Source: Bacteroidales bacterium (GTDB lineage Bacteria > Bacteroidota > Bacteroidia > Bacteroidales > UBA3824). Taken from it: a stretch of 7,367 nt of DNA. A program made the position numbers and the translations under genes. The notes under the pieces are model-generated. The model had not been told where the DNA came from. It saw nothing but the letters and a program-made list of their open reading frames with translations, and made no database searches. Positions 6,881-7,367 of this stretch are shown here, in pieces. The DNA lies in contig JAFXMJ010000452.1 of assembly GCA_017530465.1 (NCBI GenBank), positions 1 through 7,367 of the forward strand, written 5' to 3'. How positions within the stretch are numbered: position 1 is the stretch's first letter; every line of letters begins with the position of its first letter.

Positions 6881-7367
6881 TTATAGATTAGTATTTTGAT
6901 TAATATCCTTGATTGTGGGATATAGGAACATATATCCTCGGCAGGGGCGCACAGTGTAATAGTTTTCTCGCCAATAGTCCTGGCTATCCTTGTCGGAGAC
7001 GATGGACAGCTTGTAATTCTTGTCGAGCACCATAAGGCACGCATCTTTGACGTCGTCAGAGTTTTTGGAGCATATCACATTGACTTCGCCTTTGTAGCGG
7101 CGTTTGCCAGAATTGTAGGGAGTGAAATAGCGTCCATTGTCCTTGATGTCGGAGGCTCCAATATAGCCATTGAACTCAGCCTCGAATCCAGATACCTGTC
7201 CTTTGAACAGAGCCTTGGGATTGAAACCAAGGTAGGCGTACAGATCCGTGACTTGCGAGGGCTGAGGCAGATACCATTTCTGATTGGGATTGCCTTCAAA
7301 CATTGTGTTTGGCTTGTATTCATATATCCACTTATTGTGCTTGGTGAAGTCAGGACTATTGCCCCAC
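6881..7367 (-). CDS. C-terminal part of a FISUMP/DUF1566-like domain protein (N-terminus outside the window)
   Basis: The frame is open from the right edge to the TAA at 6883-6881, giving about 162 residues. It starts WGNSPDFTKHNKWIYEYKPN before the internal Met at 7303, so that Met is unlikely to be the true start. The pattern WYLPQPSQVTDLYAYLGFNP, then SGFEAEFNGYIG and a final YYTVRPCRGY resembles the FISUMP (Fibrobacter succinogenes major paralogous domain) and DUF1566 fold, where W.LP...E opens the domain and a VRCVR-like segment closes it. These domains are common in secreted and surface proteins of Bacteroidetes, and their function is mostly unknown. The stop is 5 bp before the next ATG, so it belongs to the same operon as the lipoproteins. 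Since the following genes all carry lipoprotein signals, this one may too, but the N-terminus is not visible. Confidence 0.6.
   Translation of the reverse strand, partial: WGNSPDFTKHNKWIYEYKPNTMFEGNPNQKWYLPQPSQVTDLYAYLGFNPKALFKGQVSGFEAEFNGYIGASDIKDNGRYFTPYNSGKRRYKGEVNVICSKNSDDVKDACLMVLDKNYKLSIVSDKDSQDYWRENYYTVRPCRGYMFLYPTIKDINQNTNL

Noticed and set aside
1..7367. tRNA, rRNA, CRISPR arrays, insertion sequences
   Set aside because: I found no cloverleaf-like sequence, repeat-spacer array, transposase or terminal inverted repeats; the window is almost fully coding on the minus strand.

Overview
The window reads as part of a Bacteroidales genome (Bacteroides, Prevotella or Muribaculaceae type; I cannot resolve the genus). 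The evidence is: lipoprotein signal peptides followed directly by Asp-rich tracts, a TAnnTTTG-type promoter box, A/T-rich start regions without strong Shine-Dalgarno sequences, and a recognisable Bacteroidetes-style tryptophanyl-tRNA synthetase. Every gene I can support lies on the minus strand, so transcription runs from the right edge to the left edge.

Layout in transcription order. (1) 7367-6881: 3' part of a gene whose product resembles the FISUMP/DUF1566-like domain family; its N-terminus is outside the window. (2) 6875-5625: a 416-aa lipoprotein of unknown family. (3) 5612-3861: a 583-aa lipoprotein with a clear MACPF (membrane attack complex/perforin) signature, similar in architecture to the Bacteroidales secreted antimicrobial proteins (BSAPs). 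(4) 3799-2696: a 367-aa lipoprotein that looks like a BMP/PnrA-type periplasmic-binding fold with an acidic tail. (5) 2667-379: a 762-aa lipoprotein that fuses a LivJ-like type 1 periplasmic-binding domain to a legumain/GPI8-like C13 cysteine peptidase with an intact Asn/His/Cys catalytic set. (6) 292-1: the first 97 codons of trpS, which is probably a separate unit with its own promoter.

Genes 1 to 5 are separated by only 5, 12, 61 and 28 bp, so they are probably one operon whose promoter lies beyond the right edge. Four of the five have visible lipoprotein signals, and three of those carry export-signal-like acidic residues just after the lipid-anchored Cys. This suggests a set of cell-envelope proteins displayed on the outer surface. 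No ABC permease or ATPase is present, so the two binding-protein folds are more likely to be recognition modules than transport components.

The most interesting idea is inference: this may be a surface-anchored system in which a pore-forming MACPF protein is made together with a ligand-binding, legumain-like protease and a separate binding-protein lipoprotein. The protease could mature, regulate or protect against the MACPF protein, or it could act on an external target. I know of no described system with this composition, but I could not search.
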